Assembly: GCF_019654955.1 (NCBI RefSeq)
Contig: NZ_BPEV01000042.1
Coordinates: forward strand, 1-36,677
Source of the DNA: Shewanella sp. KT0246
Lineage (GTDB): Bacteria > Pseudomonadota > Gammaproteobacteria > Enterobacterales > Shewanellaceae
Direction: 5' to 3'
Length of the DNA: 36,677 nucleotides
Shown: positions 24,045 to 33,231 of the stretch, piece after piece
Numbering within the stretch: the first letter of the stretch is position 1
How the letters are laid out: every line of letters starts with the position of its first letter
The notes under the pieces: model-generated
Told to the model about the DNA's origin: nothing
Databases searched by the model: none
The model's input: only the letters and a program-made list of their open reading frames with translations
Program-made: the position numbers and the translations under genes

Positions 24045-25652
24045 TTACATGCGGAACACACCAAACTTGGTATCTTCAATAGGCGCATTTAACGCCGCCG
24101 ATAACGCTAACCCGACAACATCACGTGTTTGCGCTGGGTCGATAATGCCGTCATCCCATAATCTTGCACTTGCATGATATGGATGCCCTTCTTTATCGTA
24201 TTGCTCAACAATGGGCTTTCTAAAGGCTTGTTCGTCTTCATCAGACCATTCTTGTCCCTTACGGGCTAATCCGTCACGACGAACGGTAGCTAAAACGCCA
24301 GCAGCTTGCTCGCCGCCCATAACCGAAATTCGGGCGTTTGGCCACATCCACATCATGGTTGGCTCGAATGCACGGCCACACATGCCGTAGTTACCCGCGC
24401 CATAACTGCCGCCAATGATGACGGTAAATTTTGGCACATTGGCACAAGATACTGCGGTCACCATTTTAGCGCCGTGCTTAGCAATACCCTCATGTTCGTA
24501 CTTCTTACCCACCATAAAACCAGTGATGTTTTGTAAGAACAGTAATGGGATTTTGCGTTGGCAACACAATTCAATAAAGTGCGCGCCTTTTTGGGCGGAC
24601 TCAGAAAATAAAATGCCGTTGTTTGCCACAATGCCTACAGGATAGCCATGTATGCGGGCAAAACCACACACTAAGGTGTTACCGTAATTAGCTTTGAACT
24701 CATCAAAGTCAGAGTCATCAACTACGCGGGCAATGACTTCTTTTACATCAAACGGCTTTTTAAGATCTGTGCCGACAATGCCGTATAATTCGCCAATATC
24801 AAACTTAGGTGGTTTCACTGGACTTAGCTGTGCAGCGATTTCTTTTTGATGATTTAGGCGGCCAATAGATTTACGAGCCAGCTCAAGTGCGTGGTCATCG
24901 TTTTGAGCTAAGTGATCTGCAACACCTGAAATTTTCGTATGCACTTCAGCGCCGCCAAGCTCTTCGGCGGAGACTTCCTCACCAGTAGCTGCTTTAACTA
25001 GCGGTGGACCTGCTAAAAAGATGGTGCCTTGTTCTTTTACGATAATCGATTCATCTGCCATGGCTGGTACGTATGCGCCGCCAGCGGTACATAAGCCCAT
25101 TACAACTGCTACTTGCGGAATGCCTTTGGCTGACATTTGTGCTTGATTGTAAAAGATACGTCCGAAATGATCGCGATCGGGGAATACTTCATCTTGGCGG
25201 GGTAAGTTCGCCCCGCCTGAATCGACAAGGTAAATACAAGGCAAATGACAGCGATTGGCGATGTCTTGGGCACGTAAATGCTTTTTCACAGTAATCGGAT
25301 AATAAGTACCGCCTTTGACGGTAGCATCGTTAGCGATAATCATACATTCAACGCCGCTGACGCGACCGATACCAGCAATTACGCCTGCTGCAGGTACTGC
25401 TTCGTCATAGACTTCATAGGCTGCGAATTGGGAGATTTCTAAAAATGGCGAGCCTGGGTCGAGGAGTTTTTCGACACGCTGACGAGGGAGCAATTTACCT
25501 CTCGAAAGATGACGTTCAAGGGCAACGGGACCGCCGCCTTGTTCAATCTTAGCGAGTTTGAGTTTCAAATCGTCTACGATGGCGGCCATGTCATTATGTT
25601 TGGCTTTAAATTCATCGCTACGGGAGTTAATACGGCTGCTCAATTGCGTCAC
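24045..25652 (-). CDS. liuB: Methylcrotonyl-CoA carboxylase, carboxyltransferase beta subunit
   Basis: The carboxyltransferase half of the enzyme, with LiuD. I start it at the GTG at 25652: AAGGA lies eight bases upstream, and the resulting 535 residues beginning VTQLSSRINSRS match the family's usual length and start. The open frame continues 39 codons upstream to 25769, but that extension looks unlike any carboxylase. Typical motifs: GGGPVALERHLSRGKLLPR near the N-terminus, then GLCTAGGAYVPAMADE (CoA side) and GGSYGAGNYGMCGRAF with PNARISVMGGEQAAGVL in the second crotonase-like half. Cytoplasmic. Confidence 0.94.
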   Translation of the reverse strand: MTQLSSRINSRSDEFKAKHNDMAAIVDDLKLKLAKIEQGGGPVALERHLSRGKLLPRQRVEKLLDPGSPFLEISQFAAYEVYDEAVPAAGVIAGIGRVSGVECMIIANDATVKGGTYYPITVKKHLRAQDIANRCHLPCIYLVDSGGANLPRQDEVFPDRDHFGRIFYNQAQMSAKGIPQVAVVMGLCTAGGAYVPAMADESIIVKEQGTIFLAGPPLVKAATGEEVSAEELGGAEVHTKISGVADHLAQNDDHALELARKSIGRLNHQKEIAAQLSPVKPPKFDIGELYGIVGTDLKKPFDVKEVIARVVDDSDFDEFKANYGNTLVCGFARIHGYPVGIVANNGILFSESAQKGAHFIELCCQRKIPLLFLQNITGFMVGKKYEHEGIAKHGAKMVTAVSCANVPKFTVIIGGSYGAGNYGMCGRAFEPTMMWMWPNARISVMGGEQAAGVLATVRRDGLARKGQEWSDEDEQAFRKPIVEQYDKEGHPYHASARLWDDGIIDPAQTRDVVGLALSAALNAPIEDTKFGVFRM

Positions 25653-25812
25653 AATGCATATCCTTATTGAATCAAGGGGAGCGATAGCATGGTCGAGACA
25701 ATGGGGGAAACTCCCAACCATACTTCGCAAAACACTTTCTAATTTCCGATGGTTGGTTATTTCCAACATCAGTCTAGGTTATGTCGTTTGAAGGTTAGCT
25801 CATTTAGGCTAA

Positions 25813-26982
25813 CTACTTCGTTTCGTTAAACAACTCTCGGCCAATCAGCATGCGGCGAATTTCTGAGGTGCCAGCACCGATTTCGTAAAGTTTGGCATCA
25901 CGTAATAATCGTCCTGTGGCATATTCATTAATGTAACCATTACCACCCAGTAGCTGAATCGCATCTAATGCCATTTTTGTGGCAAGTTCTGCACTGTATA
26001 AGATAGCGCCAGCAGCATCTTTACGGGTGGTTTCACCGCGATCGCATGATTTAGCCACGTTATACACGTATGATTTTGCGGCGTTCATGCCTGTATACAT
26101 ATCGGCAATTTTGCCTTGAATTAGCTGGAACTCTCCGATTGATTTACCGAACTGTTCACGTTCATGAATGTACGGCACAACAATATCCATGCATGCATTC
26201 ATGATGCCTAGTGGGCCACCCGACAGTACGACTCGTTCGTAATCTAAGCCACTCATTAGTACTTTTACGCCGTTGTTTAGGCCGCCAAGAATGTTTTCTT
26301 CTGGGACTTCACAATCTTCAAATACCAACTCACAGGTATTTGAACCACGCATGCCCAATTTGTCGAGTTTTTGCGCTGTACTGAAACCCTTGAAGGTTTT
26401 TTCAATGATAAAAGCGGTAATTCCATGAGGGCCTTTATCGATATCGGTTTTAGCGTAAATCACTAGGGTGTCAGCATCTGGGCCGTTAGTGATCCACATT
26501 TTATTACCGTTTAAAATGTAGCGGTCGCCTTCTTTACGGGCATTAAGCTTCATTGAAACAACATCTGAACCAGCATTAGGCTCGCTCATAGCAAGTGCAC
26601 CAATGTGCTCACCGCTAACTAATTTAGGTAGATATTTGGCTTTTTGCGCTTCGTTACCGTTACGGTTGATTTGGTTAACACATAAGTTTGAATGTGCGCC
26701 GTAACTTAAGCCGATTGAGGCTGATGCGCGGGAGATTTCTTCCATTGCTACCACATGGGCAAGGTAGCCCATGTTTGCGCCGCCAAATTCTTCAGGCACA
26801 GTGACACCAAGTAATCCCATTTCGCCTAAAACTGGCCACATGTGATTAGGAAATGCATTGTCTTGATCAACTTGCGCTGCGATTGGAGCAATTTCGTTTG
26901 TTGCAAAGTCATTGATGGCGTCGCGAAGCATGTCCACGTCTTCGCCCAGGCCGAAATTAAGGCTTGTGTAGAGTGATGTCAT
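25813..26982 (-). CDS. liuA: Isovaleryl-CoA dehydrogenase
   Basis: FAD enzyme, 389 residues, oxidising isovaleryl-CoA to 3-methylcrotonyl-CoA and passing electrons to ETF. It carries ALAMSEPNAGSDVVSMKL, MWITNGPDAD and the C-terminal QLLGGNGYINEYATGRLLRDAKLYEIGAGTSE. The catalytic glutamate is in GLDYERVVLSGGP (Glu249), at the helix position special to isovaleryl-CoA dehydrogenases rather than the C-terminal site of other acyl-CoA dehydrogenases. The gene is first after liuR, separated by 266 bp. No separate operator is obvious in that gap. Confidence 0.95.
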   Translation of the reverse strand: MTSLYTSLNFGLGEDVDMLRDAINDFATNEIAPIAAQVDQDNAFPNHMWPVLGEMGLLGVTVPEEFGGANMGYLAHVVAMEEISRASASIGLSYGAHSNLCVNQINRNGNEAQKAKYLPKLVSGEHIGALAMSEPNAGSDVVSMKLNARKEGDRYILNGNKMWITNGPDADTLVIYAKTDIDKGPHGITAFIIEKTFKGFSTAQKLDKLGMRGSNTCELVFEDCEVPEENILGGLNNGVKVLMSGLDYERVVLSGGPLGIMNACMDIVVPYIHEREQFGKSIGEFQLIQGKIADMYTGMNAAKSYVYNVAKSCDRGETTRKDAAGAILYSAELATKMALDAIQLLGGNGYINEYATGRLLRDAKLYEIGAGTSEIRRMLIGRELFNETK

Positions 26983-27248
26983 TGTCTTGTGTCCTGTTGA
27001 ATATAGGTTACTGCTGCCGTGAAACTATGTTGTTTCTTTGGCTTATAATTTTTATGGTCTAGCTGTTATTGCTAACATCGGAAAGCTTGAATTCTTTTTG
27101 ACTCAATGCTTTCTTTTTTGGATATAAATTTGTTGCATCAATAGCGTCGATGAGTTTGGCTATTTTTATTGGTATTTCTTTAATACTTTTTTATTAATGC
27201 TTTAATCTCTAATACTTTTTGCGCCACGTATCCTTGGTCTTATTGAGT

Positions 27249-27644
27249 TTATTTGTCCTGTTCAAGCGCTGCACGGCATTGCTGCTCTGCTGAATTTAGT
27301 TCCATCAATACGACTTTAATATCATCCATTTGCTGTTGCAGTGATGCTTTCTTTTCTTCTACTAAATCAAGCATGGTATGCAACTGCGATGTACTGCTTT
27401 TATCTGCATCATAAAGTTCAAACAAACGACGTGTTTCCGCTAGCGAAAACCCTAAGCGCTTGCCGCGTAGAATTAGTTTTAAACGTACACGGTCTTTTAG
27501 ACTGTAAATACGAGTTTGCCCACGGCGTTTTGGCTTTATTAGCCCTTGGTCTTCGTAGAAACGAATACTTCTTGTTGTGATATCAAATTCTTTTGATAAA
27601 TCACTGATTGAATATGTAGATTGTGGGTTTAAATTTGCGCTCAT
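27249..27644 (-). CDS. liuR: MerR family regulator of the liu operon
   Basis: 131 residues: a winged HTH at the N-terminus (YSISDLSKEFDITTRSIRFYEDQGLI, then KRRGQTRIYS), and a C-terminal dimerisation coiled coil (about 80-125). It lacks the cysteines of metal-sensing MerR proteins. LiuR in related bacteria represses branched-chain amino-acid catabolism. Its place at the head of the operon and the operator-like palindrome 43 bp upstream support that role and autoregulation. The Shine-Dalgarno is GGTG, six bases before the ATG. Confidence 0.92.
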   Translation of the reverse strand: MSANLNPQSTYSISDLSKEFDITTRSIRFYEDQGLIKPKRRGQTRIYSLKDRVRLKLILRGKRLGFSLAETRRLFELYDADKSSTSQLHTMLDLVEEKKASLQQQMDDIKVVLMELNSAEQQCRAALEQDK

Positions 27645-27686
27645 CGTTTCACCAAAAGTACGTCTTTTGATGCAAGATATATGAAG

Positions 27687-27702
27687 TTTACGTAAAGGTA
27701 AA
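27687..27702. promoter_or_regulatory. LiuR operator
   Basis: TTTACGTAAAGGTAAA: TTTAC and GTAAA arms six bases apart, with an inner perfect palindrome TTTACGTAAA (27687-27696). It resembles the LiuR motif I recall from comparative studies. It sits 43 bp upstream of the liuR ATG, where a MerR-type promoter would lie. Confidence 0.65.
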
Positions 27703-27976
27703 GTTTGCTGCCAGTTTGTAAAAGCAATTTGGGTTGGAATTATTGTAAATCGTGCTTGCCAAATGCGGAGGAGTTTTACAAAACATGCATGTATTGGCGG
27801 CGTAGCACTATACCAAGTTTTATAAATTAATAGTCATGAATAATTATACGAGTGTTTGAATTTCAATGTCTTAGCTAATTATTTTAGTGCCATTTAACAC
27901 ACTTTTTGCTGATTAAATGTTATATCCCTTGGTCTAATGGGGTTTATTTTTTAACCACGCCATAATGACATAAAAA

Positions 27977-27991
27977 TAATCACCGTGATTA
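27977..27991. promoter_or_regulatory. Palindrome upstream of the acyl-CoA synthetase
   Basis: TAATCAC-c-GTGATTA, perfect 7-bp arms around one base, ending 38 bp before the ATG at 28030. A repressor or activator site is likely. It does not match the LiuR site. Confidence 0.5.
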
Positions 27992-28029
27992 AAAATTAAC
28001 TGATATAGCATATGACTGGGGAGTAAAAG

Positions 28030-29949
28030 ATGGCTGGATTAGGGATGAAGATGCATCAGCAGTCTTTAGCTGATAAACAAGGTTTTTGGCAAGAGGCTGC
28101 AAAAGCTGTGACCTGGTTTACACCATTTGAACAAGTGTTAGATGAGTCTAAGGCGCCTTTTTATCAATGGTTCGCTGATGGTAAAATGAACACTTGTTTT
28201 AATGCTGTCGACAGGCACGTTGAGGCAGGGCATGGGGATAGAATTGCTATCGAATACGTGAGCCCTGTGACTCAAAACCAATACAGTATTAGCTATCAAG
28301 AATTACTTTCTCAAGTCGGCCGCTTAGCGGGTTACATGCAATCAATTGGCATTGAAAAAGGCGATAGAGTTGTGATTTATATGCCTATGGTGCCTGAAAC
28401 TGCTTATGCGATGTTAGCGTGTGCCCGAATTGGTGCTATTCATTCGGTGGTGTTTGGCGGCTTTGCAGCAAATGAATTAGCCACACGGATTAACGATGCT
28501 AAACCGAAATTAATTCTCTCGGCTTCATGTGGTATCGAGCCTTCTGGGGTGGTGAAATACAAACCGCTTTTAGATGAAGCATTAAATCAAGCCACTCATA
28601 AAGTTAATCACTGCGTTATTTTAAATCGCCCCCAATATAGTGCTGAGATGCAACCAGTGAGAGATGCTGATTGGCAGACTTCGATAGCAGATGCACCATT
28701 TGTTGATTGTGTGCCTGTTGAATCAACTCATCCTTTGTATGTGCTGTATACCTCGGGTACCACTGGGCAGCCAAAGGGGGTTGTGCGTGATAATGGTGGC
28801 CACGCGGTGGCGATGACTTGGTCAATGAAGCATATTTATAATATCGAAGCGGGTGATGTATTTTGGGCTGCATCTGATGTGGGCTGGGTGGTTGGTCATT
28901 CTTACATTGTTTATGGGCCGTTAATGGCTGGTGCCACAACACTAATGTATGAAGGTAAGCCCGTTGGCACCCCAGATGCAGGCGCATTTTGGCGTATTAT
29001 TGAAAACTATCAGGTAAAAAGCTTTTTTACTGCCCCAACAGCTATCAGAGCTATTAAACGTGAAGATCCAAATGGCGAACTCCTTAAAGGCGTTAATTTA
29101 TCTTGTTTAGGACAAGTCTTTCTTGCAGGTGAGCGCTGCGATCCTGATACGCTTTATTGGGCTCAAGATAAACTCAGCAAACCTGTTATCGATCATTGGT
29201 GGCAAACTGAAACAGGCTGGCCTGTGGCAGCTAACTTAATGGGCGTTGATCCGATTGCGATTAAGGCAGGATCGCCCGCAAGACCCGTTCCTGGTTATCA
29301 GGTTGAAGTACTCGATGCGATGGGTGAGCAAGTTTCTGCCAATGAAAGCGGTAATGTGGTGATTAAACTGCCGTTGCCACCGGGTAATCTCACCACGCTT
29401 TGGAATAATGACGCTCGTTATGTGGACAGTTATTTGTCGATGTATGACGGATATTACTTAACGGGAGATGCGGGCTATATCGATGAGGATGGTTACCTTT
29501 ATATTATGAGCCGCATTGATGACATCATTAATGTTGCTGGGCATAGATTATCTACAGGGCGCTTTGAAGAAGTCTTATGTCAGCATGATGCTGTTGCAGA
29601 AGCCGCTGTCATTGGAGTGCAAGATAAGCTTAAAGGCCAAGTGCCATTAGGATTAGTGGTGCTTAAAAATGGCGTTAACTTATCTGATGAACAACTTTAT
29701 AAAGAGTTGCTGGCGTTAGTGCGTCATGAAATAGGCCCTGTCGCTTCGTTTAGATTAGTCAGTGCAGTGCAAAAGTTACCTAAGACTCGCTCTGGTAAAA
29801 TCTTACGCGCCACTATGCGTAAGATTGCTGATAACAATGAGTACACAGTACCTGCGACAATTGAAGATCCAATGACATTAGATATTGTTCGCAGTGCATT
29901 AACGAAAATGGGCTATGCAGATTCGCTAACTAAAGAGTTAACTGTGTAG
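28030..29949 (+). CDS. prpE: Propionyl-CoA synthetase-type acyl-CoA synthetase (AMP-forming)
   Basis: A 639-residue adenylate-forming enzyme. ATP loop YTSGTTGQPKGVVRD, adenine-binding DHWWQTETGWP, the hinge region in DIINVAGHRLSTGRFEEVL, and the C-terminal catalytic Lys590 in KTRSGKILR, which is also the usual site of regulatory acetylation. WWQTETGWP, with Trp-Pro after the TETG, marks the PrpE type rather than acetyl-CoA synthetase (TETGG). It would activate propionate or another short acid to the CoA ester in the cytoplasm. GGGGAG precedes the ATG by seven bases. It is divergent from the liu operon, which suggests a link to branched-chain acid use. Confidence 0.85.
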   Translation: MAGLGMKMHQQSLADKQGFWQEAAKAVTWFTPFEQVLDESKAPFYQWFADGKMNTCFNAVDRHVEAGHGDRIAIEYVSPVTQNQYSISYQELLSQVGRLAGYMQSIGIEKGDRVVIYMPMVPETAYAMLACARIGAIHSVVFGGFAANELATRINDAKPKLILSASCGIEPSGVVKYKPLLDEALNQATHKVNHCVILNRPQYSAEMQPVRDADWQTSIADAPFVDCVPVESTHPLYVLYTSGTTGQPKGVVRDNGGHAVAMTWSMKHIYNIEAGDVFWAASDVGWVVGHSYIVYGPLMAGATTLMYEGKPVGTPDAGAFWRIIENYQVKSFFTAPTAIRAIKREDPNGELLKGVNLSCLGQVFLAGERCDPDTLYWAQDKLSKPVIDHWWQTETGWPVAANLMGVDPIAIKAGSPARPVPGYQVEVLDAMGEQVSANESGNVVIKLPLPPGNLTTLWNNDARYVDSYLSMYDGYYLTGDAGYIDEDGYLYIMSRIDDIINVAGHRLSTGRFEEVLCQHDAVAEAAVIGVQDKLKGQVPLGLVVLKNGVNLSDEQLYKELLALVRHEIGPVASFRLVSAVQKLPKTRSGKILRATMRKIADNNEYTVPATIEDPMTLDIVRSALTKMGYADSLTKELTV

Positions 29950-29977
29950 ATTAAGGATGCTTAAAGCGTTAACTAAC

Positions 29978-30002
29978 AGCGAGCCAATTGGCTCGCTTTT
30001 TA
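29978..30002 (+). terminator. Rho-independent terminator
   Basis: AGCGAGCC (29978-29985), AATT, GGCTCGCT (29990-29997), then five Ts. Ends the synthetase gene. Confidence 0.92.
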
Positions 30003-30225
30003 TTACCAGCAAAAATCAAATGATAAAAATTAGGATGTTATTAACGGCTTGGAAATGGACATCTTAGAGCTGGATAACAGTGTTATTTGGTCTAAAATGG
30101 GAGTTAAGTGCTGATTTATAGTGTTATTTAATCAAACTAATTTGTTTTTTACCCTATAATCGCTTGAGTATTTTATCCAACAGTCAGAATTAACCCTAAA
30201 GCAGACAAAGGCTTGAACAACGTTT

Positions 30226-30702
30226 ATGAACAACATTAAAGAGTTACCTGAAAAAATTAATACTAAAACCAGCCGACTGTTTTGGTTAACTGTTTTTACA
30301 GGTGGAATATATCCGATTATTTGGCTATTCGCCAAATACCCGAAAATGGATGAAATTACTTCTATTCGAACCGCTGATGATTCGTTCATATTATCCATTG
30401 CCGTTTGCTTTGGTTTTGGTGGTGTATTGTCACATAGCGAAATAGGGTTACTGGGTGGAATAGGTAGCTTGTTATTAATGGGGGCGTTCTTTTTATATGT
30501 ATTTTGGTCTTTTAGAGCGCGAGCTGCATTACAAGATTATGCCCATGTGAATTTCGGTATCGACTTAAAAATGAATAAGTTCTTCACTGTGGTACTGAAT
30601 ATTTTCTATATTAACTACTGCATCAATCAATTGCCTGAAGAACAACAAAAAGGCCACCCGACTTATGGTAAAGGTTCGATTAATATTACAGAGCTAAAGT
30701 AG
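30226..30702 (+). CDS. Small polytopic membrane protein (DUF4234-like)
   Basis: 158 residues with four hydrophobic segments (about 17-37, 54-70, 75-95, 123-138). TGGIYPIIWLFAKYPKMDEI and VLNIFYINYCINQLPEEQ resemble the DUF4234 pattern of helix ends. The family call is from memory and only moderately sure. The Shine-Dalgarno is poor (AAAGG, 14 bases away). It is a lone gene with its own strong terminator. No function known. Confidence 0.6.
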   Translation: MNNIKELPEKINTKTSRLFWLTVFTGGIYPIIWLFAKYPKMDEITSIRTADDSFILSIAVCFGFGGVLSHSEIGLLGGIGSLLLMGAFFLYVFWSFRARAALQDYAHVNFGIDLKMNKFFTVVLNIFYINYCINQLPEEQQKGHPTYGKGSINITELK

Positions 30703-30743
30703 CTAATACTCCTCGAAATAAACATATACAGTATTGATTGAAT

Positions 30744-30774
30744 AAAAAAGAGAAGCCAATAGCTTCTCTTTTTT
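30744..30774. terminator. Bidirectional terminator
   Basis: AAAAAAGAGAAGC (30744-30756), loop CAATA, GCTTCTCTTTTTT (30762-30774). Serves the membrane protein on the plus strand and the SDR gene on the minus strand. Confidence 0.92.
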
Positions 30775-30867
30775 ATATGAAAAATTATTTTAGATGAACC
30801 GGTATCAAATTATTTATTGAGCAGTTTGACCTTGTTTTGGTTTGATAAATCTGCAGTTTGTTGGTTT

Positions 30868-31617
30868 TTAACTCATCTTTCGCAAAAGCTTATCAGGTAA
30901 TATTCGCAGGATAAGTTGGATAAATGCCCATGGGTAACTAGGAACGTAGCAATTAGCGGGTTCTTTGTTAATGGCTTTGACCATAGCGCGGCAACCTGTT
31001 TCAGCATCCACCATAAATGGTGCGCCATCTGCGTGATCGTTTATTTCAGTTTTAATATAACCTGGATGGACACAAGTTACTGCGATTGGGGTGTTCATTA
31101 CATCTAATCGGATCCCTTCAGTGAGTGACGTTAACCCCGCTTTTGTAGCGGCATAAACGGTCATTGCACGTCTAAAACCTCGTAGAGCACTAATGGATGA
31201 AACTGTCACTAAATGACCAGTATTTTGTTGTCTGAATATTTTCATTGCGGCTTCACATTGCGCTAATGCCGCAACAAAATTGGTTTGGGCAGTTTGTTTG
31301 TTAGCTTCAAATAACCCAGTACCAATTGAACCGCCTTTGCCCATGCCTGCGTTAACCACAACTCGGTCAATAGTGCCCATCAGAGAATTGAACTGCTCGA
31401 ATACATCAAAGACTTGTGGGTGGTCGTTGACATCTAATGCCAATATCCACACTGTCACATTGGGGTAGGTTTGGTTAATTTGTGATTTTAATTCTTCTAA
31501 ACGATCGGTACGTCTTGCACATAAACCTAAGTTGGCACCTTGCTTAGCAAATTCAAGTGCCATGCCTTGTCCAAGCCCTGAGCTGGCACCTGTAATGATA
31601 ATGTTTTGTCTGAACAT
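30868..31617 (-). CDS. SDR family NAD(P)-dependent oxidoreductase
   Basis: A 249-residue classical short-chain dehydrogenase: cofactor motif TGASSGLG (9-16), NAG at 89-91, a Ser around 141 in VSSIS, and YAATK (Tyr155, Lys159). An arginine pair after the first strand (CARRTDR) suggests NADP(H). The C-terminal region ends in a short hydrophobic stretch (FIQLILRILP) that might bind membrane, as in SDRs acting on lipids. Substrate unknown. It is monocistronic. Confidence 0.88.
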   Translation of the reverse strand: MFRQNIIITGASSGLGQGMALEFAKQGANLGLCARRTDRLEELKSQINQTYPNVTVWILALDVNDHPQVFDVFEQFNSLMGTIDRVVVNAGMGKGGSIGTGLFEANKQTAQTNFVAALAQCEAAMKIFRQQNTGHLVTVSSISALRGFRRAMTVYAATKAGLTSLTEGIRLDVMNTPIAVTCVHPGYIKTEINDHADGAPFMVDAETGCRAMVKAINKEPANCYVPSYPWAFIQLILRILPDKLLRKMS

Positions 31618-31803
31618 GAGGATTCCATTCTTCGCAAATTTTGTGACTCATTAGCCTTGGCGTTATGGCCGCAATATTATTATTGGTGTTTTATAAAATT
31701 CTGATTTATTTCATTATTGGTGCTTTTATTCTAATGGATTATCTTGCGTGCTTCATGTCTGTGTGTCAAATCAGTCATTTTTGGAGAGGCTGGTTACGGA
31801 TAT

Positions 31804-31834
31804 AAAAACTCCAACTAGCAGGCTAGTTGGAGTT
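31804..31834. terminator. Terminator of the LysR gene
   Basis: AACTCCAACTAGC (31807-31819), two-base loop, GCTAGTTGGAGTT (31822-31834). On the minus strand it is followed by TTTTATA. Confidence 0.88.
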
Positions 31835-31880
31835 AGTTTTGAAAGGCATATTGTGGCTAGTACTGTGACTAATACAGTGA

Positions 31881-32891
31881 CTAACGTTCTAATTGGCAGG
31901 CTTTGATACAACCATTAGCGCCTGAGCAAATGAGATCTGCAATTTTATTTTTAACGCAGTTTGATAATTTACGTTCGGTTTTACGGGTTTGCATATACAG
32001 CGTCATATTTGGCTTATTGCGCATTAACTCTACACGCTCTGTTTGTGGGACGATTTGCGCTCGCAGTGAGTCATCATTCGTTAAGTAATCTACCGCACCT
32101 TGAGAAACCACTAATGTTATGGCGTCAGTGCCAGTGAGAAAGTCGTAAATTTCATTGAGATTATTGGTTTTAGCCGCCACTTTTAGTTCGCGATCTCTGC
32201 CATCGGCAAATTGTTTTAACGGTGTAGCTTCAAGCTCGCTGTTAAAGTGTAAAACCTCAGTGAGGATCACAGGGTAGTTCAGTACTCTATCTAGAATGGG
32301 TTTATAGATTTCATCCCAGATTGGGTGATCATGTTTTGCTACCACAAAGGTGTCTGTGACTTCGCATATTTTCTGGCTCTGAATGCCAACGTGTATTGAT
32401 GGGTTACAAGTAATGACCATATCACACTGATTATTGAGCAGCATTTCTTCATCGTTTGGACCATTGTCTTGCAGCACTGCAGATTTGACGCAGGTATTAC
32501 CGCAGATGTTGTCACACTGGCAGTTGTATAGTTTTCTTAATACGCCATTTGTGAAGCCTGAAGGTGCATGAATAGTGATATCGTTATTCAAGCTTTCAAT
32601 GCTTTTATCAATTTCTTGGGCAAGATCGATATGATTAATTTCGATTCTTTTTAGTATTGGGTATAAACGCTGAGATTTATCGGTAATTTCGAGCCCTGAT
32701 ACTTTTTTGATAAACAGAGGGTCGTCGAATGCCTCTCTGAGTCGGGATAAACAGCGACTGATTTTTGATTGGGGGACGTTAAATGATTCTGCTGTTAATT
32801 TACCACTTTGAAACTCGTACAACCTTAAGAACACTAATAAGGTCATGTAGTCGAGATTGAGTAGCCTTTCCTGTGTTGTTGTAGGGATCAT
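31881..32891 (-). CDS. LysR family regulator with an unusual cysteine-rich effector domain
   Basis: 336 residues. The N-terminal winged HTH (about 13-75) is standard: FQSGKLTAESFNVPQSKISRCLSRLREAFDDPLF. The effector domain carries 12 cysteines in all: Cys47 in the HTH, a cluster CxCx3Cx3C at 124, 126, 130 and 134, then 156, 162, 176, 312, and a C-terminal Cx5Cx3C at 322, 328 and 332. The clusters look able to bind a metal or an iron-sulfur cluster, or to form redox disulfides. The gene lies downstream of the AOR operon on the same strand with a terminator between, and it probably controls that operon. The LysR call is sure. The metal or redox role is inference. Confidence 0.9.
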   Translation of the reverse strand: MIPTTTQERLLNLDYMTLLVFLRLYEFQSGKLTAESFNVPQSKISRCLSRLREAFDDPLFIKKVSGLEITDKSQRLYPILKRIEINHIDLAQEIDKSIESLNNDITIHAPSGFTNGVLRKLYNCQCDNICGNTCVKSAVLQDNGPNDEEMLLNNQCDMVITCNPSIHVGIQSQKICEVTDTFVVAKHDHPIWDEIYKPILDRVLNYPVILTEVLHFNSELEATPLKQFADGRDRELKVAAKTNNLNEIYDFLTGTDAITLVVSQGAVDYLTNDDSLRAQIVPQTERVELMRNKPNMTLYMQTRKTERKLSNCVKNKIADLICSGANGCIKACQLER

Positions 32892-33231
32892 GGTTCATGC
32901 TTATTATTGTTTAACCTTGTAGCCAATGTACCAATTTAGAGGTGGGTTGGGAGTGAAATATTATAAAACTCGTACCTTAATCACGGTTTTGTATGACTTA
33001 TACCATTGAAGTGTTAACTCACGAATAGTACTAGAGAAATCATTCAAAAGTTTATTCTAATGGCTAGGTTAAGCGCGTATTTTGAAGTAACAAACTAGTC
33101 GGGCGTGATTAGAGAAAATTATTAGTGCCAACCGAGATTGGCACTAATTAGTATTATACTGGCAGAATGGCATTGCTTTTAGATGCTCTTATTGGTGTTA
33201 GTTTTTTATGTAACATCAATAAAAAACATGC
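32892..33231. other. Spacer between the LysR gene and the AOR operon
   Basis: 340 bp, holding the operon terminator at 33121-33148 and presumably the LysR promoter on the minus strand. I see no obvious LysR operator or ORF. Confidence 0.45.
33121..33148. terminator. AOR operon terminator
   Basis: ATTAGTGCCAA (33121-33131), six-base loop, TTGGCACTAAT (33138-33148). On the minus strand AATTTTCT follows. Confidence 0.8.

Larger units (their letters stand above)
27645..28029. other. Divergent region liuR / acyl-CoA synthetase
   Basis: 385 bp, with the LiuR site near liuR and an unrelated palindrome near the synthetase. Otherwise AT-rich, with no gene. Confidence 0.5.
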
